This document shows positions 1 through 8,945 of a stretch of 35,400 bases of DNA, piece by piece. Source of the stretch: Promethearchaeota archaeon (lineage in GTDB: Archaea > Asgardarchaeota > Thorarchaeia > Thorarchaeales > Thorarchaeaceae); the NCBI GenBank assembly GCA_027031765.1, contig JALVPN010000105.1:1-35400 (forward strand), in the 5' to 3' direction. Made by a program: the position numbers and the translations under genes. Each line of letters starts with the position of its first letter. Within the stretch, counting starts at the first letter, position 1. The notes under the pieces are model-generated. The model searched no databases and was not told the origin of the DNA. It saw nothing but the letters and a program-made list of their open reading frames with translations.

Positions 1-727
1 CAACGAGACAGACATGACTGCCCACGAGGTCTGGTCGTGGGAGGCCCCGTCCGAGTTCTTCTGTCCGGCCTGGGGCGATGCCGACAGGCTGCCCAATGGC
101 AATACCATCGGCAACTTTGTGTTCCCCACCCACCCGGGACTGATTGCAGAGGTCACCCCATCCGGTCAGGTCGTCTGGGCCATGCGCATGGAGCCGGCCG
201 GGGGGATTGGCTGGGGGATGTACCAGGTCGAACGCTTCTTAGACGCCCCCCGGGTCGTCTTTGCGAGTCCCGAGTATATGTTCACTCCGGGCACAGTGCC
301 TGTCCTGACCTTTGACATCCTCGACACGTTCAACTCAAAGGTCGTCCGCACAGGTAACTTCAGCATATACGAGGGCGAAACACTGCTGGCAGAGGGGCCC
401 GTCAGGTTCCTCCCCAACTGGCAATGGGCCTCAGTGCAGGTCTCTCTCGAAGCACTGGAGTCCCCTGGCCCGCACGAGCTTATAGTGTATGTTGTTGACC
501 AGGACGGACTTGTTGGTGGCACCTATGTGACGGTCCTCATCACCCAGAACGTCCTCGTCTACGTCGAGGCGTTTTCTGTGGGCCTGATGATCCTGGTCCT
601 CCTCACGTTCCTCCTTGAGAAGGGCAGCGGCCCCGGTGAAGAGGAGGTGCCTTCAGGAGGGCCGTCAGCAGAGGGGTCAGACGCTCATGCCGACGTCCCG
701 GGACCTGACACACCTGTTGATGTCTGA
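1..727 (+). CDS. arylsulfotransferase (ASST)-like surface protein, C-terminal part, truncated at window start, with C-terminal TM anchor
   Basis: Frame is open to the window edge (…NETDMTAHEVW). The motif 'ADRLPNGNTIGNFVFPTHPGLIAEVTPSGQVVWAM' resembles ASST repeats (RLPNGNTL…I.E…G.VVW). A beta-rich segment follows, then one hydrophobic helix (VEAFSVGLMILVLLTFLL) and an acidic tail. Confidence 0.65.
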   Translation, partial: NETDMTAHEVWSWEAPSEFFCPAWGDADRLPNGNTIGNFVFPTHPGLIAEVTPSGQVVWAMRMEPAGGIGWGMYQVERFLDAPRVVFASPEYMFTPGTVPVLTFDILDTFNSKVVRTGNFSIYEGETLLAEGPVRFLPNWQWASVQVSLEALESPGPHELIVYVVDQDGLVGGTYVTVLITQNVLVYVEAFSVGLMILVLLTFLLEKGSGPGEEEVPSGGPSAEGSDAHADVPGPDTPVDV

Positions 728-814
728 GGTCCGAGGCCCCCTGTTCTGACCGGACACGACCAGTATACAGGACTGGCGTGGGGGGCTGACCGCCTCCCAC
801 TCAGTGCCATGACC

Positions 815-2056
815 TCACGAACCGAACTTGTGGAGCAGTCCAGCATACCCCAGCAGGAGTGGCATCACGTCGGTGCCGGTAGTCCACTGGAGGGCCCCAC
901 GATGTGCGTCCTGCTCAGAGAACCGGTATACGCCGTCACGGCGGATGTCTTCGCGCCAGAGCACCAGTGGCACCGGGTCGCAGGTGTGTTCGCCTACAGA
1001 GACCGGTGTGGTGTGGTCACCCGTAACGGCGATGACAGTCCTGCGGCCTACTGCTCTGAGCACCTTGCCGACCATCCTGTCGGTGCGTTCGATTGCCAAC
1101 ACCTTCTGTCTATGGTCGTGGTCGTGGCCTGCATTGTCTGTCGCCTTGATGTGGACAAACACGTAGTCGTAACCAGCCCGTACACACTCTATGGTCTTCT
1201 TTGCAATGGCATAGAAGTCGGTGTCTATGGTGCCGGTCTGCCCCTCCACCGGTATGTGTTCCATGCCGACATACTTTGCCGTCCCGATGTACAGGGCCCC
1301 TCCTGCCAGCACTGCACAACGGATCCCGTACTTCTCGGGCAGTGTCGGCGTCTCCTTGTGTTGTCCCTGCCCCCGCAATAGGATGATGTTCGCTGGTGGC
1401 AGGCCACGCGCCTCCCTGTCCGCATTGACACTGAGGCCCCTCAGCCTCTCATGCGCCTCCCTGATGAGCCTGTTCACAATGCCCGCGGTTCTCTCAGCGC
1501 CGGGGGCTTTTGGCCTGCACGCGAGAACCCTGACACCGGTCTCGTGGGGGTCGACATCGGTGATCTCTGCAGAGAGCCCGTCGCCACGCAGCACGAGGGC
1601 ACCACGGTGCTCTACGGTGTGGACGAACCGCACCTCCACACCATCGATGACCATCCCGTCAATCGCCTCCTCGAGTGCGTGCCCCTCCTCTGCTGTGAAT
1701 GCCCGGCCTGCGCGTCTGTCCAGCACCACAAGGTCGTCGTCCACAGTAGCAAAGTTTGCCCTGAAGGCTACATCTCCCGGTCGTGTCTCAAGGCCAGCCC
1801 CCTGCGCTTCTAGGGGCCCCCGCCCAGGGTAGCACTCGTGTGGGTCGTACCCGAAGAGGGCGAGGTGTGCAGTGTCGCTGCCAGGCGTCCTCCCGGGCCC
1901 GAGGACGTAGAGCAGGCCGTTCTGTCCCTCCTGCGCCAGCCGGTCGAACACCGGTGTGTCCGCCGCCTCAAGGGGTGTGCGCCCACCAAGGTCGGGGACT
2001 GGCCTGTCGCCGAGCCCGTCCATGACGACCAGCAGCGCAGTGCGCCGCTCCTCCAT
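815..2056 (-). CDS. apgM: 2,3-bisphosphoglycerate-independent phosphoglycerate mutase, archaeal type
   Basis: 413 aa; N-terminus 'ALLVVMDGLGDRPVPDLGGRTPLEAADTPVFDRLAQEGQNGLLY…GSDTAHLALFGYDP' and C-terminal 'VTGDHTTPVSVGEHTCDPVPLVLW' are characteristic of ApgM. Confidence 0.95.
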   Translation of the reverse strand: MEERRTALLVVMDGLGDRPVPDLGGRTPLEAADTPVFDRLAQEGQNGLLYVLGPGRTPGSDTAHLALFGYDPHECYPGRGPLEAQGAGLETRPGDVAFRANFATVDDDLVVLDRRAGRAFTAEEGHALEEAIDGMVIDGVEVRFVHTVEHRGALVLRGDGLSAEITDVDPHETGVRVLACRPKAPGAERTAGIVNRLIREAHERLRGLSVNADREARGLPPANIILLRGQGQHKETPTLPEKYGIRCAVLAGGALYIGTAKYVGMEHIPVEGQTGTIDTDFYAIAKKTIECVRAGYDYVFVHIKATDNAGHDHDHRQKVLAIERTDRMVGKVLRAVGRRTVIAVTGDHTTPVSVGEHTCDPVPLVLWREDIRRDGVYRFSEQDAHRGALQWTTGTDVMPLLLGYAGLLHKFGS

Positions 2057-3373
2057 CTACTGGTAGTCCCTCCATGCGGTCCTGAACCCCTCTCTAGGGT
2101 ATGCACACGCGCCTCCCAGCAGGTGGTGTATCTCGATGAGCCGGTTGTACTTCTCGACCCGGTCGCTACGCGCGGGCGCCCCGGTCTTGATCTGACCCGT
2201 GCAGAGGGCGACCGCAAAGTCTGCGATGAACGTGTCGCCGGTCTCACCGCTCCTGTGGCTGACCACCACGGGCCAGCCGGCACTGTTCGCCACCCTGGCG
2301 GCACCCACTGCTTCTGTCACGGTGCCTATCTGGTTGAGCTTCAGTAGCAGTGCGTTGCCTGCACCCATCTCAATACACCTCTTCACGGTCTCGGCGTGTG
2401 AGACCGTCAGGTCATCAGTCACCACCTGTGCTGATGTCCTCCTCGTGAACTCGGCAAAGTCCTCGAACGCATTCTCGTCAAACGGGTCCTCGATGCTCCT
2501 TATCGGGAACGTCCCCTCAAGCTCGAGGTATAGGTCTGCCAGTTCGCCAGCACTGAGTGCTCTGCCATCGACATGGTACTCTCCGTCCCTGTAGAACCCG
2601 CTGGCAGCTGCGTCCATGCCGAGGACGACCTCCTTGCCAGCGGAGTAGCCCGCCTCCTCAACAGCCCCTACTATCTGTTCGAAGGCGTCACGTGTGGACT
2701 CCAAACCGTACCCACAGTACCCGCCCTCGTCACCGATATGCTTGGCCATGCGGCCGAACTTGGCCACCATCTTCTTTCCCAGTGTGTGGTATACCTCGCT
2801 CAGACAGCGGATAGCCTCCAGGATGTTGTCCGCCCCGACCGGGAGCACCATGAACTCCTGGATGGCAAGCTTGTTGCCGGCGTGTGCCCCACCATTGATG
2901 ACATTCGACATTGGCACCGGCTGTAGGTACCGCCCGTGGAGTCCCACCACCCGTTCGTGTAGGTACTGGAACAGGGGCACGCCGAGGTGTCTTGCGGCCG
3001 CGACGGCTGTCGCCATTGAGACCGAGAGGACTGCATTGGCACCCAGCTGCCGCTTTCCCTCGCTCGGGTCAAGTCTGAGCAGTGCTGCGTCTATCTCTGA
3101 CTGTGAGAGTGGGTCGGCCCCCCTCAGGGCCTTGCTGATGACATCGTTGACATTGGCCACCGCTCTCAGCACACCCTTGCCACCATAGCGTGTACCACCA
3201 TCTCTCAGCTCCAGTGCCTCGCGCTCCCCTGTGGATGCGCCGCTGGGCACCTTGGCCGTGCCAGCCGTCCCGTCTGAGAGCTCGACCCGGGTCATCAGTG
3301 TCGGGTTGCCCCGGGAGTCCAGGATTTCAATGGCCTTGATACTTGCAATCTCCACCAATACGGACACCACCAT
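2057..3373 (-). CDS. eno: enolase (phosphopyruvate hydratase)
   Basis: 438 aa; 'IEILDSRGNPTLMTRVELSDG', 'SGASTGEREALELRDG', 'SIEDPFDENAFEDFAEFTRR' and 'LLLKLNQIGTVTEAVGAARVANSAGWPVVVSHRSGETGDTFIADFAVAL' are enolase signatures. Confidence 0.97.
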   Translation of the reverse strand: MVVSVLVEIASIKAIEILDSRGNPTLMTRVELSDGTAGTAKVPSGASTGEREALELRDGGTRYGGKGVLRAVANVNDVISKALRGADPLSQSEIDAALLRLDPSEGKRQLGANAVLSVSMATAVAAARHLGVPLFQYLHERVVGLHGRYLQPVPMSNVINGGAHAGNKLAIQEFMVLPVGADNILEAIRCLSEVYHTLGKKMVAKFGRMAKHIGDEGGYCGYGLESTRDAFEQIVGAVEEAGYSAGKEVVLGMDAAASGFYRDGEYHVDGRALSAGELADLYLELEGTFPIRSIEDPFDENAFEDFAEFTRRTSAQVVTDDLTVSHAETVKRCIEMGAGNALLLKLNQIGTVTEAVGAARVANSAGWPVVVSHRSGETGDTFIADFAVALCTGQIKTGAPARSDRVEKYNRLIEIHHLLGGACAYPREGFRTAWRDYQ

Positions 3374-3415
3374 GTTTCGGTCTCATCGACCACTCCCGGA
3401 GAGCATGCCCAGCCA

Positions 3416-3424
3416 ATTTATACT
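3416..3424 (-). promoter_or_regulatory. TATA-like box for enolase/apgM transcript
   Basis: Minus-strand AGTATAAAT, about 45 nt upstream of the enolase start codon, in an otherwise GC-rich context. Confidence 0.5.
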
Positions 3425-3447
3425 AATGCATTGGAACCCCGTACAGC

Positions 3448-4593
3448 TTACGCCCTCCCCTCGACAAGCTCCCTGTACACCTGCTCTATTGTGGAGTTCA
3501 CCTTCTCAAGGCTGAACCGCTCTTCGACCAGCCGGCGCGCATTCCTGGTCATCGTCTTCACCATGTCGTATTGGTCCATCACAATGTCGACCGCGCCACT
3601 GAAGCTCCTAAAGTCCCGTCCGATGATGAGGCCATTGACACGGTCAGTCACGACCTCCGGTATGTCGCCGACTGGTGTGCACATCACAACGGTGCCTGAT
3701 GCCATGGCCTCGAGCACGACGGTCGGTGTGCCCTCCCAGTAGGACGGCAACACGAGGGCGTCCGCACCGCGCATAAGACGCGGGATCTCCTCGTGTCCCC
3801 GTTGACCGAGCACTTCGACCGACACCCGGGAGCCCATCCTCTTGAGTCTCTCCTTCAGACTCAGCAGGTGTTCGTAGAGCGACCCCTGACCCACGAAGCG
3901 GACAGTCATCTTGTGGCCATTGTCCCTTGCTGCTTGCCACACCCACTCCATCAGCGTCCCCACTCCCTTCCACGGTTCAAGGTCTCCCACGTAGATGAGG
4001 ACACCCCCGGGCCCGTCCCGTTTCTCTGTCCCGGGTCTGAACCTGTTGGTGTCGACCACGTTCGGGATATACCGGAGGCGCTCGTGCGGCACCCTGAATT
4101 GCCTCTGGATAGTCCTGAGGTCTGCATGGGACACCGACGCTATCAGGTCGCTCCACCTCATGGTCATGCGTCCAAGCGTCAGGTCGTATGCGTGTTTCGT
4201 GACGACCTTTGTCCAGTGGGTCCTGTACGGCGGCAGTCCGAGCCCACCGTGCGCCTGTAGCAGGGCCCGCCGGTCTGTGACCCTGCGTGCCACCGCCGCT
4301 TGGTTCGCAAGCGTATACAGGTATGAGTGTATGTGGTACACATCCACCTGCGTCTTCACCAGTGGTCTGAGGACGACGCACAACGGGTTGATGTTCCAGA
4401 CAGTGACTGGTGCGTAGTACCTGTGTACTATGACCCCCTCCTCGACACATGTGCCCACCTTTTCAGGGTGCACCGTTGTTGTGAACACATGTGCCTCGTG
4501 AGACTTGGCCTGCTGTCTGGAGAGGTTGTAGACGTACCGTTCGGAACCCCCCATCTGTTCGCCCACAAAGGGGCACACATGTCCTATCCTCAT
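3448..4593 (-). CDS. glycosyltransferase family 4 (GT-B)
   Basis: 'RIGHVCPFVGEQMGGSERYVYNLSRQ', 'YIPNVVDTNRFRPG', 'LIYVGDLEPWKGVGTLMEW' and 'ALVLPSYWEGTPTVVLEAMASGTVVMCTPVGDIPEVV' are typical GT4 motifs. Start trimmed from the track (4659) to the ATG at 4593, preceded by GGAGATC; a TATA-like CTTTAAG overlaps the longer start. Confidence 0.9.
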   Translation of the reverse strand: MRIGHVCPFVGEQMGGSERYVYNLSRQQAKSHEAHVFTTTVHPEKVGTCVEEGVIVHRYYAPVTVWNINPLCVVLRPLVKTQVDVYHIHSYLYTLANQAAVARRVTDRRALLQAHGGLGLPPYRTHWTKVVTKHAYDLTLGRMTMRWSDLIASVSHADLRTIQRQFRVPHERLRYIPNVVDTNRFRPGTEKRDGPGGVLIYVGDLEPWKGVGTLMEWVWQAARDNGHKMTVRFVGQGSLYEHLLSLKERLKRMGSRVSVEVLGQRGHEEIPRLMRGADALVLPSYWEGTPTVVLEAMASGTVVMCTPVGDIPEVVTDRVNGLIIGRDFRSFSGAVDIVMDQYDMVKTMTRNARRLVEERFSLEKVNSTIEQVYRELVEGRA

Positions 4594-4849
4594 TGACTTG
4601 GATCTCCACAGCAGTGCTGTCCATCTCAGTTCGGCGTATCCGTTTTTTCTGCTCCACACTTAAAGATTGTTTGCCCCTTTGCGCACGGCTGTGGTCGTCC
4701 TCCATCTCTACATCGTACGGCCAGTGGAGCTGTGGGTGATAGCAATCCGATGGCGTGCCGGGCGGGGACCGGAATCGGCACCCTCATATGTGTCCACGCC
4801 GTCCCCCCAAGTAGCGCACGGGGTCTGTATCTTGAGGTATTTGCGGGCT

Positions 4850-7846
4850 ATGTTGATGATCCTGGTGGTCTGCGCTCTGACAGTCGTGACACTGTGGGTG
4901 CTCTACGCATGGCTCCTTGGACAGACGATATATCAGACCATGTACCATGAGAAGGCCGGTGTAGACTACTGGGCGACATGGACGCTTGAGAACAACATCT
5001 TCACTGCGTCCCTGTTGCTGGCAGCGGTCAGCATGGTCACACTCCCCCAGCGCTCGACCCTCCTGACGTTCTTCTCCACGATGAGTGGCGTCGGTCAGCG
5101 GCTCAAGGTGCTCTCCGTCCGCGAGGCCACCCTCTGGCGTTTCTTGGAGTTCCTTGCCCTCTTCGTTGCGTACGTGTCAGTTGGTGGCTATGCACTGACG
5201 GGTCAGAACGTGGCCTTCCTCATGATGCTCATGGAACACGGTGCCATATCACTCTCAAGCGAGCAGCTCAGTACACTGTTCTACCTCCCGTTCTCACCAG
5301 GCACTCCAGCCGGTGAGGTCGAGGCCCTCATCCCTGCCATGGAGGCCTACCAACTATACCTGGGCATCGTCGGGACGTTGCTGATGATGACCGCCGCCCG
5401 CCTGGCCCTCAGTGTGGTGACCGACTACATTACAGACCGCCCTGACCTCTACGTCATGGGCGTGAAACTACTGCTCATCGGTGCACTGGCCTCGGTGCTC
5501 GAGCTCCTGAGCGTCCCCATGTGGACCGTCAACGCAGGCACGTGGATGACCCTCGTGACACTCATTATAGTGTTCTTCTCGTGCCTGCTGGGCGCACTGA
5601 TGCTGGGCCTTGTGCGCTTCCGTTCAGGTGGCCCACTCGCCCGCATAAGGGCCAAGATCGCGGCCCTCGAGGCCGACCTGGAGCGCCTCCATGGCGAGCT
5701 CGTCGTGTTGCGTAGTGAGTACGGGGCCGGTGCGGTCTCTTCCGCCGAGTATAACAGACGTGTGCGACTCCTGATGGAGGACAGGGAGAACATTGCGGAC
5801 GAGCTCCGGCGCCTGAAAATCGAACGCCTCCTGCCAGTAGTGTCACGCAGGAGGTTCGTCGCTGTTGCCGCCGTGCTGGCGGTCCTCTGTGTGAGCGTCC
5901 CCGCGATACAGGCCATGTACTATGGGGTACAGATGGAGGGCGACAAGTACGTCGACTGGAAGTTCAACTATGAGACCCGCAAAGAGATTGCAGTCACGGA
6001 CTGGGCGGCGGGCCTCTCTGACATGCAGTACAAGACGCTGGAAGACCTCACCTCCAATGCGACCCCGGAGAGCGAGGTGGAGTTCCTGACCAGTGTCCGC
6101 CAGTGGGACCAGACCGCCAGCTACCTGCGCATGAAGAACCAGATCGGCACCAACTGGATGACCCTCGCGGACTCGGACATAGTGTACCTCCACGACCATG
6201 AGTACTGGGTATCACCACTCACCTTTGACACCAGTGCCACCTCCACCAGCTTCATCAACCAGCACCTGATCTATACGCATACCGAGGGCCTCGTGGTACT
6301 CGACGCCTACAGTGGTGCGATTGTCGAGCACGACAGTCTCGTGGCGCTCCTGAACCGTACTGACGTGGTGAACGTCTACTACGGCGAGGGCCCGGGCTTT
6401 GGCGATGTTGTCTTTGTCAATGTGCCGGGCTTCGAAGAGGTCGGCAACACCTCTTTTGCTGGCGGGCCCGACTATGTGCTCAGGGGGTTCGAGTCTGCAT
6501 TCTACGTGTTCAACATGGGCCCGGAAGCCTGGTCGTTCATAGGGCGTGACCTGGACATGCTTGTGGAGCGTGACGTCGTGTCACGTGTCAACAACATCCT
6601 GCTCCAGGGCCTCCGTGCCGACAGCGACCCGTACATAGTCGTGGGCCCGTCCGGTGAGGTCTACTATGCTGTGTCCGTCTTCATCGACTACCCACTCTCC
6701 ACTGGGTACGCACACGAGGCCTACCTGCGGTTCCTCGGGGTCGTACTCGTCGACGTTGCGACCGGCGTGATGCACTTCTACAGGTCTCCCACACAGGACA
6801 GCCCGTTCTTCATAGACCGCGCATACAGCGAGTACTATGACTGGGAGGACGCACCGGCGTGGCTCCAGAAACAGATGAAGTGGCCAGAGGACCTCTTCGA
6901 ACGCCAGCTCGAGGTCGCATACATCATGCATGTGACGGATGGCCTTGTGTGGCGCAGTGGCGTCGACTTCCACGAGAGCCCGGAGGGCTCGGACACACGC
7001 TACATCATAATGCGCGTCGGTGGTGTCCGGAGGTTCGTTGCCACCCACAACAGCGAGTTCCGCGACGCACCGGGACGTAACCTCGCAGGTATCTACATGG
7101 TCGGCTGCGGGGAACACGACTTCGGTCAGCTCACGTTCTTCAGTGCCGGCCAGCTGGGCTACTCCACCCTCCTGGGCCCGAATGCTGCTGTGCAGGCCTT
7201 CGAGACCGCCGAGGAGGTACGTACGCAGCTGCAGTTGTGGGGCTCCCACAGGTACGGGAACAGGCTCCTGTACCACCTCGGGGGCGACCTGTTCTTCGTC
7301 ATCCCGGTCTTCCTCGAGGTGGAGACGTCTCAGAACCGTGTCATCCAGAAGCTCGGGGGTGTCGGCCTGGTCGATGCTCGCACTGGCGAACGGGTCACAC
7401 TGGGCCGCAACGTGGTGGAGGCATACTACGACATGTTCGGTCTCCTCAACCAGACGGCCGTCGAGCCGGGCGCCGTTGGCTTCGAGAGTGCGGTCCTCAA
7501 CCCAGTCACAGTGGGCTCAGGCAGTCCGAGCAGCATGGACCTCGTCATCCGGAACAATGACGATGTGTCACACCATGTGTATGTCGACATCTCCTTTGCC
7601 ACCGGTAACTTCACGGTCAACTGGCACGGCCACAATGTCGCCCCAACGGTCTATCCACAGAACACGACGTTCTCGCTTGACATCGGCCCTGTGGGGCCGG
7701 GCGACATGTACGGGACATCACCGCTGGTAACACCGCACCTCCCACATGGCCTCGTCCTTGCACAGTACATCGTGGTCGTCACACTGCGGACGGAAGAAGG
7801 CGTTGTCGACCAGGTGCAACTACTGCTCACGGTGACACAGTCGTGA
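4850..7846 (+). CDS. UPF0182-like multi-TM protein with coiled-coil segment and C-terminal Ig-like domain
   Basis: Several N-terminal TM helices, coiled coil 'ARIRAKIAALEADLERLHGELVVLRSEY', another TM, then a large presumed extracytoplasmic region. 'FNYETRKEIAVTDW' and 'QLQLWGSHRYGNRLLYHLGGDLFFVIPVFLEV' resemble UPF0182 blocks. Start chosen at the ATG at 4850 before the first TM. Confidence 0.65.
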   Translation: MLMILVVCALTVVTLWVLYAWLLGQTIYQTMYHEKAGVDYWATWTLENNIFTASLLLAAVSMVTLPQRSTLLTFFSTMSGVGQRLKVLSVREATLWRFLEFLALFVAYVSVGGYALTGQNVAFLMMLMEHGAISLSSEQLSTLFYLPFSPGTPAGEVEALIPAMEAYQLYLGIVGTLLMMTAARLALSVVTDYITDRPDLYVMGVKLLLIGALASVLELLSVPMWTVNAGTWMTLVTLIIVFFSCLLGALMLGLVRFRSGGPLARIRAKIAALEADLERLHGELVVLRSEYGAGAVSSAEYNRRVRLLMEDRENIADELRRLKIERLLPVVSRRRFVAVAAVLAVLCVSVPAIQAMYYGVQMEGDKYVDWKFNYETRKEIAVTDWAAGLSDMQYKTLEDLTSNATPESEVEFLTSVRQWDQTASYLRMKNQIGTNWMTLADSDIVYLHDHEYWVSPLTFDTSATSTSFINQHLIYTHTEGLVVLDAYSGAIVEHDSLVALLNRTDVVNVYYGEGPGFGDVVFVNVPGFEEVGNTSFAGGPDYVLRGFESAFYVFNMGPEAWSFIGRDLDMLVERDVVSRVNNILLQGLRADSDPYIVVGPSGEVYYAVSVFIDYPLSTGYAHEAYLRFLGVVLVDVATGVMHFYRSPTQDSPFFIDRAYSEYYDWEDAPAWLQKQMKWPEDLFERQLEVAYIMHVTDGLVWRSGVDFHESPEGSDTRYIIMRVGGVRRFVATHNSEFRDAPGRNLAGIYMVGCGEHDFGQLTFFSAGQLGYSTLLGPNAAVQAFETAEEVRTQLQLWGSHRYGNRLLYHLGGDLFFVIPVFLEVETSQNRVIQKLGGVGLVDARTGERVTLGRNVVEAYYDMFGLLNQTAVEPGAVGFESAVLNPVTVGSGSPSSMDLVIRNNDDVSHHVYVDISFATGNFTVNWHGHNVAPTVYPQNTTFSLDIGPVGPGDMYGTSPLVTPHLPHGLVLAQYIVVVTLRTEEGVVDQVQLLLTVTQS

Positions 7847-7978
7847 ACGGGCCCGCCTCGCCTGCCCAGTGACCCGTCCTGCACATGCTTGGTACTCCCC
7901 AATACCCACCTGCCCGGTGCCGGACACGCAGGGGGCCGTGCTGTACTGTGCAGTGGCGTCGCTGGGTCCTCTACGGTT

Positions 7979-7987
7979 AGATTTATG
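7979..7987 (+). promoter_or_regulatory. TATA-like box upstream of the complex I/Mrp-like cluster
   Basis: AGATTTATG about 65 nt upstream of the first cluster ATG (8050), in a GC-rich intergenic region. Confidence 0.4.
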
Positions 7988-8049
7988 AACAGACCCCCTC
8001 GCCGTTGGCCCCGTCACAGGCAAGGTCGTGACCGGGCAGGGATCACAAC

Positions 8050-8337
8050 ATGATATCGACACCATTCGGACTACTGCAGCTGGCACTCGTACTCCTCATG
8101 CTCGTCTTCTTTGCGCTCGCGGTGGAGTACAGGAGGCTCGTGTTCGGGGTGGTCTCGTTCGCCGTGGCAAACGGGCTCCTGAGCCTGCTGTTCTTCATCC
8201 TCGGGGCGCCCTACGTGGCCGTCTTCAACTTCAGTGTGTTCTCCGGAGCGGTGGCCATCCTTTTCCTCGCGGTGATAAACATGGAGCGGCCCGAGGAGGC
8301 AGTGCCCGGAGATGGTGGGAGTGAGGTGACAACATGA
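8050..8337 (+). CDS. NADH dehydrogenase/hydrogenase-like small membrane subunit, NuoJ (N-terminal)-like
   Basis: 95 aa, three hydrophobic helices; 'LLFFILGAPYVAVFNFSVFSGAVAILFLAVIN' resembles the NuoJ block (…LGAPFLA…VYAGAV.VLFLFVIM). ATGA overlap with the next gene. Confidence 0.65.
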   Translation: MISTPFGLLQLALVLLMLVFFALAVEYRRLVFGVVSFAVANGLLSLLFFILGAPYVAVFNFSVFSGAVAILFLAVINMERPEEAVPGDGGSEVTT

Positions 8338-8609
8338 ACTGGCACAAGGTCGCAGCTGCACTGCTGTCGCTGGTCATCCTCTTGTTGGTAGGGGTCTACC
8401 TTGTGGACTACACGCCCTTTGCTCTGGGCCAGCCACCCGGCACCACAACTGCAGCCGATGCGTGGCGCACCACTGCCGAGCTGCTGGCGGAGTGGTTGTG
8501 GTCCTACCGCGTCATTGATGTCCTCATACAGGTCACGCTCCTTCTCACTGCCGTCCTCGGTGCATCTGCGATGTTCCGTGTGATGCACCGTGACCGGGAG
8601 GAGGGATGA
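8334..8609 (+). CDS. small membrane subunit, NuoJ-C / MbhE-MrpB-like
   Basis: 91 aa; 'YRVIDVLIQVTLLLTAVLGASAMFR' resembles the 'YR..DTL.E…AVLG….L' segment of Mrp/Mbh small subunits. Overlaps both neighbours by ATGA. Confidence 0.5.
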   Translation: MNWHKVAAALLSLVILLLVGVYLVDYTPFALGQPPGTTTAADAWRTTAELLAEWLWSYRVIDVLIQVTLLLTAVLGASAMFRVMHRDREEG

Positions 8610-8944
8610 GAGATATGTTCGAGCTGCTTCATGTCTACCTCCTTGGGGCACTGGCCCTCTACCTCCTTGGGGTCTACACCCTTGCCAGCGCACGGAACAT
8701 GATCCGTCTTGTCATGGGGATTGAAATCCTCGTGGCTGCTGCCAACCTGAACTTCCTTGCCCTGGGCGCGTTCCTCCATGACCCCTCTGTCATTGGGCCC
8801 ATCGACCCCATGGTACAGGACTTCGTAATACTCTCAATCTGCGTGGGCGGTGCAGTCGCGGCCATCGCAATGAGCCTGATTGCTAACGCCTACAGACACT
8901 ACGGGACACTCGATGTCCGCGAACTGAGGAGGCTGAGAGGCTGA
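8606..8944 (+). CDS. nuoK: NuoK/FpoK/MrpC-like subunit
   Basis: 112 aa, three helices; 'LYLLGVYTLASARNMIRLVMGIEILVAAANLNFLALG…FVILSICVGGAVAAIAMSLI' matches the NuoK pattern with a conserved helix-2 Glu. Confidence 0.85.
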   Translation: MRDMFELLHVYLLGALALYLLGVYTLASARNMIRLVMGIEILVAAANLNFLALGAFLHDPSVIGPIDPMVQDFVILSICVGGAVAAIAMSLIANAYRHYGTLDVRELRRLRG

Positions 8945-8945
8945 G

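Noticed and set aside
1221-1832. 203-aa plus-strand ORF inside apgM
   Set aside because: Ser/Arg/Pro-rich shadow ORF opposite a well-supported phosphoglycerate mutase.
6581-7276. 231-aa minus-strand ORF opposite the UPF0182-like gene
   Set aside because: No motif; explained as a shadow frame.
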